Of a stretch of DNA of 46,419 bases, positions 43,515 to 46,419 are shown one piece after another. Location of the stretch: assembly GCF_000337215.1 (NCBI RefSeq), contig NZ_AOHZ01000071.1, forward strand, positions 1-46,419, written 5' to 3'. The stretch comes from Natronolimnohabitans innermongolicus JCM 12255 (GTDB taxonomy: Archaea > Halobacteriota > Halobacteria > Halobacteriales > Natrialbaceae). The notes under the pieces are model-generated. The model saw only the letters and a program-made list of their open reading frames with translations, was not told the DNA's origin and made no database searches. Both the position numbers and the translations under genes were made by a program. Positions within the stretch are counted from its first letter, which is position 1. Each line of letters begins with the position of its first letter.

Positions 43515-44953
43515 AGTTCACCTTTCAGTGTCACGTCGCGAGCGTAATAGGCGTACCAGCCGGCGGTGGCGAGCATGATTCCGAGCCCCACGATCTGCGA
43601 CGCGGGCTGCATGAAGCCGATCAGGGCGAAACTGCAGAGCGCACCGAGGATCGGTACGGCTGGATAGCCGGGCACGCGAAAGTCGGGATCGTACCACGCG
43701 GGTTCGTTTCGACGCAGCGCGAGTAGCGCGACGCAGATCAGTCCGTACATGACGAGGTGGAGAAACGAGGCGACTTCGGCCAGCAGTTCGACGCGGCCGG
43801 TCGCGGTCAGCACGAGGATCGGACCGCCGGCCAGCCCCAGCGCGACGTGTGGCGTGCCGTACCGGAGGTTGATCCGGCTCGCGCCGCTGGGTAGCAGCGC
43901 GTCCCTCGAGACGGCGTAGATGGCCCGCGACGTGCTGAGGATCGACGCGTTGGCGCTCGACATCGTCGCGAGCAGGCCGCCGAAAACGATCGCGACCGCG
44001 CCGGCGGTGCCGAGATAGTGGCGACCGACCTCGACCATCGCCGTCTCGCCGAGTTCGGCGAGGCGTTCGCTGCCGAAGGCGCTCGTCGCGACGAAAATCG
44101 TCACCACATAGAGGACGCCGACGACGAGCACGGAACCGACCATCGCCAGCGGTAGGTTCCGACCCGGATTCCGCATCTCGCCGGCGACGGTCGCTACCTG
44201 CGCGAAGCCGAGGTACGAAGTGAACACGAGCGCCGCGGTCGTCAGAATCGGCGTCGCGCCGAAGGGCGCAAACTGCTCGGGTGCGGCGGGCGCACCGACC
44301 AGCCCGACTGCATCGAGACTGCCGTAGGTGAGGAATACGGCGAGGATCGACAGTAACAAGGCCACGATCCCGTTCTGGAGCTTCGCCGCGTTCTCGGTTC
44401 CCGTGACGTTCAAAACGGTACAGGCGGCGCCGAACAGCACGGCGATCGGAATAACGAGTCCACCGCCGGCCGCGATCCCGAGTTCGGCGAGCGTGTCGAC
44501 GGCGTAGTAGCCGAAGCCGACCAGATAGAACGCCGTCGCGAACACCAGCCCGAACCACAGCGACAGGCCGACGACGGCGCCCGCGAGCGCCCCCAGTCCG
44601 CGCGAGATGAAGTAGTAGCCGCCGCCGCTCTTTGGCATCGCCGTCGCCAGCTCGGAGGCCGGAAGCGCGACCAGCAGGGCGACGGCCGCCCCGATCGCGA
44701 ACGAGCCCGCTGCGGCGGGACCGGCCTGACCGGCAGCCAGTCCCGGAAAGACGAATATTCCCGCGCCGATCATCGTCCCGATACCGATCGCGAGACCGCC
44801 GGAGAGCCCGAGCGTCCGCTCGAGTTCGGAGTCGTCGGTGATCGTCGCTTCGTCGGTCTCGACCGCGGACTCGATTCGAGGCGCCTCGCCCTCGACGTTC
44901 GTTCCCCTGGCCGACGGCGGATCCACTCCCATATCGGGCGTACAATCGCCCAT
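43511..44953 (-). CDS. APC-family amino acid transporter
   Basis: A 480-residue transporter with 12 predicted TM helices and a ~45-residue acidic N-terminal extension ([17 protein letters not shown]...). The TM1 motif [16 protein letters not shown] and [20 protein letters not shown] after TM2 match the APC superfamily. It is homologous to the membrane half of the fusion at 39448-41682 but has no Usp domain of its own; the separate Usp gene overlaps its 3' end by 4 bases. ATG 44953 is used; [10 protein letters not shown] (ATG 44932) is an alternative. Likely amino acid uptake or exchange; substrate unknown. Confidence 0.92.
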   Translation of the reverse strand: MGDCTPDMGVDPPSARGTNVEGEAPRIESAVETDEATITDDSELERTLGLSGGLAIGIGTMIGAGIFVFPGLAAGQAGPAAAGSFAIGAAVALLVALPASELATAMPKSGGGYYFISRGLGALAGAVVGLSLWFGLVFATAFYLVGFGYYAVDTLAELGIAAGGGLVIPIAVLFGAACTVLNVTGTENAAKLQNGIVALLLSILAVFLTYGSLDAVGLVGAPAAPEQFAPFGATPILTTAALVFTSYLGFAQVATVAGEMRNPGRNLPLAMVGSVLVVGVLYVVTIFVATSAFGSERLAELGETAMVEVGRHYLGTAGAVAIVFGGLLATMSSANASILSTSRAIYAVSRDALLPSGASRINLRYGTPHVALGLAGGPILVLTATGRVELLAEVASFLHLVMYGLICVALLALRRNEPAWYDPDFRVPGYPAVPILGALCSFALIGFMQPASQIVGLGIMLATAGWYAYYARDVTLKGEL

Positions 44954-45009
44954 CGTATACTCCTACTGTTCCGCGTCGTGACTGCCGATTCGATCGATCG
45001 CCGCTCCAG

Positions 45010-45336
45010 TCAAAACAGGAGGCCACCGAGCGGGACGTCGCTCTCGGGTTCGACGAGCACCGGATACTCCTCCTCGCCGGGGACGCAGACCGTCAATACT
45101 TCAGATTTGAAGCCGGCGATCCGCACCGAGCCGAGGGTCGTCGCACAGAGTACCTGCCGCCCCTCGAGTTCGGCGGGTTCGTAGTGGTGGTCCAACTGCG
45201 CGGCCGACTGCACCTCGCCGTACTCGCCGAGGTCGATCCACAGTTTCGTCATCTTCGACTTCTCGGCTTCGGGAAATGCGTCCGCCTCGAGCACGTTGCC
45301 GACGCGAATCTCGACGTCGAAGGGGTTCTCGACCAT
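45010..45336 (-). CDS. tRNA-binding OB-fold protein (CsaA/MetRS C-terminal type)
   Basis: A 108-residue single-domain protein. FDVEIRVGNVLEADAFPEAEKSKMTKLWIDLGEYG is the typical start of the EMAPII/CsaA/MetRS-C tRNA-binding fold, and LEGRQVLCATTLGSVRIAGFKSEVL...PLGGLLF gives the remaining strands with the G-(F/I)-x-S-x-V/L motif. In archaea such proteins may act as stand-alone tRNA-binding or chaperone-like factors. It lies 56 nt after the APC gene start and 58 nt after the DUF1028 stop. Start ATG 45336. Confidence 0.9.
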   Translation of the reverse strand: MVENPFDVEIRVGNVLEADAFPEAEKSKMTKLWIDLGEYGEVQSAAQLDHHYEPAELEGRQVLCATTLGSVRIAGFKSEVLTVCVPGEEEYPVLVEPESDVPLGGLLF

Positions 45337-45394
45337 GCTCCGCGCTAACGAGCGTCTACCGAATGAGTGTTCGGGTTTCGGTCGACGAGGGAGC

Positions 45395-46159
45395 TTAGCC
45401 GTCGACGGCGTCGAGCGAGTCCGCCTCGAAGGCGTCGGCGTACTTCGCCAGCGTCTCCTCGTAGCCGGCCACCGCGCGGTCGTAGGTCGCCTGCAGGTCC
45501 TCGAGGGGCGTCTCGCTCGCGTCGACGCGCAGGTCGTTGTACGGCGGCTCCCAGTCGTGGTCTTCGGTCGTCTCGACGACGACGGCGGCGCTCTGGATCG
45601 TGAGTTCCTCGCGCTTGTCGCCGCCGACGACGTCGCCCGCGGCGAGGGCGTCGATCAGCCGCTGTGCGAGGGGGTCGGTCTCGACGTCGTCTCGGACCGC
45701 GCCGGGACCGCTCGAGGGATCCGTCGTCTCGTGGACGGCCGTCTCGGCGTACCGGTCGGCCGTGGCCTCGAGAACGCCGCCGTCGGTCAGCATGTTCCCG
45801 GCGACGGTGAAGTGGTCGCGCTCTTCGTGGCCGAACCAGCCGACGCAGTCGTCGCCGGAGAAGGCGAACGTCCGCTCGCGGTCGACGCCGTGGACCTGCC
45901 GCTGGGCCGCCCCGTCGTCGGCGTTGAGCAGCGCCTCCAGGGCGTCGTCGACGGCGAGTCCGTCCTCGACGTACGCGAGGCCGCGCTCGCCGAGGTCGAC
46001 GTTGACGAGGCTCTGGGTCGCGACGGCGCCGTCGTCGCTCACGAACGGACAGAGCGCACCGACGCCTGGCAGCCGCGTCGTGACGGCGACGCCGAACCGG
46101 TCGTGGGTCTCGCCGTCGTCGGTCTCGTACGTCTCGCGAACGCAGATACTGAACGTCAT
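45395..46159 (-). CDS. DUF1028 family protein
   Basis: A 254-residue protein. The N-terminus MTFSICVRETYE...FGVAVTTRLPGVGALCPFV and GAVATQSLVNVDLGERGL are the defining conserved blocks of DUF1028; TFAFSGDDCVGWFGHEERDHFTVAGNML follows. The family is thought to be Ntn-hydrolase-like and is of unknown substrate; the residue after the initiator Met is Thr, as expected if processing exposes a nucleophile, but that is inference. The C-terminal ~60 residues are acidic and helical. ATG 46159 was chosen because the conserved TFSI begins at residue 2 and a TATA-like box lies 26 nt upstream. Confidence 0.9.
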   Translation of the reverse strand: MTFSICVRETYETDDGETHDRFGVAVTTRLPGVGALCPFVSDDGAVATQSLVNVDLGERGLAYVEDGLAVDDALEALLNADDGAAQRQVHGVDRERTFAFSGDDCVGWFGHEERDHFTVAGNMLTDGGVLEATADRYAETAVHETTDPSSGPGAVRDDVETDPLAQRLIDALAAGDVVGGDKREELTIQSAAVVVETTEDHDWEPPYNDLRVDASETPLEDLQATYDRAVAGYEETLAKYADAFEADSLDAVDG

Positions 46160-46181
46160 CACCTGATACACTCCGCTCGAA

Positions 46182-46190
46182 GGGAAAAGT
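46182..46190 (-). promoter_or_regulatory. TATA-like box for DUF1028 gene
   Basis: Minus-strand ACTTTTCCC is centred ~27 nt before ATG 46159. Confidence 0.5.
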
Positions 46191-46273
46191 GGTCGGTCGG
46201 ACACGGACCGATCGACGACGTCGGCCGCCTCGTCGGTCGCAAACGGGCACCCAACGATAGGTTCGTATGGGGG

Positions 46274-46419
46274 TTGACCTCCTCCACGCCCTGAAGGACG
46301 TGGAATCCGACCATCGGATTTCCGCCGGGTGTGGCGTTCGAGGTTCCAACCCGCACTCAAGGGGAACCGGTAGCATCTCGGAAGACACAGTCTTCCGACG
46401 GTCCGCGAGAGCCAAGCTC
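46274..46419 (-). mobile_element. Right end of IS200/IS605-type (TnpB/IS1341-like) element with omega-RNA-like hairpins
   Basis: On the minus strand the sequence ends with GGCGTGGAGGAGGTCAACC, a terminus I associate with haloarchaeal IS1341/IS605 elements. Five short hairpins follow one another: 46378-46398 (9-bp stem, 3-nt loop), 46342-46368 (6-bp stem), 46323-46336 (4-bp stem), 46305-46319 (6-bp stem) and 46283-46304 (TCCACG/CGTGGA, 6-bp stem). A minus-strand frame from the window edge stops at TGA 46357-46359 and may be the last ~20 codons of tnpB. The body of the element lies beyond the window. The insertion point would be near 46274, about 115 bp upstream of the DUF1028 gene. Confidence 0.65.

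Noticed and set aside
1-46419. CRISPR arrays, rRNA, tRNA genes, replication origin
   Set aside because: No regularly spaced direct repeats, no rRNA-like conserved blocks, no complete cloverleaf recognised, and no orc/cdc6 gene with flanking origin repeats were seen by eye; a covariance-model search could still find a missed RNA.

Overview
The window looks like one contig from a halophilic archaeon of the class Halobacteria, probably close to Natrinema or Haloterrigena (genus not certain). The signs are high GC with G/C at third codon positions, very acidic proteins (even MutL and the chemoreceptor carry long Asp/Glu-rich stretches), Tat-type lipoprotein signals, many promoters with a TATA-like box 26-34 nt before the start codon (leaderless transcripts), a FolC-FolP fusion, and several haloarchaea-type conserved hypotheticals. 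Both ends look like assembly boundaries. The first 26 bases are transposase-adapter sequence joined to a cut aldo/keto reductase gene. The last ~145 bases are the right end of an IS200/IS605-type (TnpB) element.

Layout. 1-7.9 kb: partial aldo/keto reductase, a two-TM protein, an acidic membrane-anchored protein, the FolC-FolP folate fusion, a divergent ABC ATPase/permease pair and a zinc-ribbon protein. 8-13.6 kb: carB (carbamoyl phosphate synthase large subunit) divergent from a hybrid sensor kinase with a degenerate receiver. 13.6-19.2 kb: a haloarchaeal hypothetical, a second ABC permease/ATPase operon, three more haloarchaeal proteins and a FAD-dependent reductase. 19.4-22 kb: a secreted polysaccharide deacetylase and an MFS transporter. 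22-28.5 kb: two tandem paralogous substrate-binding lipoproteins with no transporter genes, divergent from a large chemotaxis transducer; this resembles a BasB/BasT-type chemosensory locus. 28.6-31.4 kb: a FAD oxidoreductase, homoserine kinase and a small membrane protein. 31.6-39.3 kb: mismatch repair genes mutL and mutS on one strand, separated by a DapA-family lyase, an SDR dehydrogenase, a small Cys protein and a probable decayed gene. 39.4-45 kb: two APC-transporter/UspA modules facing each other around a 109-bp interrupted palindrome. 45-46.2 kb: a tRNA-binding OB-fold protein and a DUF1028 protein.

How the genes fit together. Carbon-nitrogen metabolism (carB, thrB, dapA-like, folCP), DNA repair (mutS, mutL), amino-acid transport coupled to universal-stress domains, and extracytoplasmic solute sensing dominate. 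No rRNA or CRISPR array was seen, and I recognised no tRNA by eye. The least explained elements are the nested-hairpin sequence at 16.65-16.72 kb, the palindrome between the convergent usp genes, the 17-codon coupled upstream ORF before the first ABC permease, and the chain of hairpins (candidate omega RNA) at the right end.
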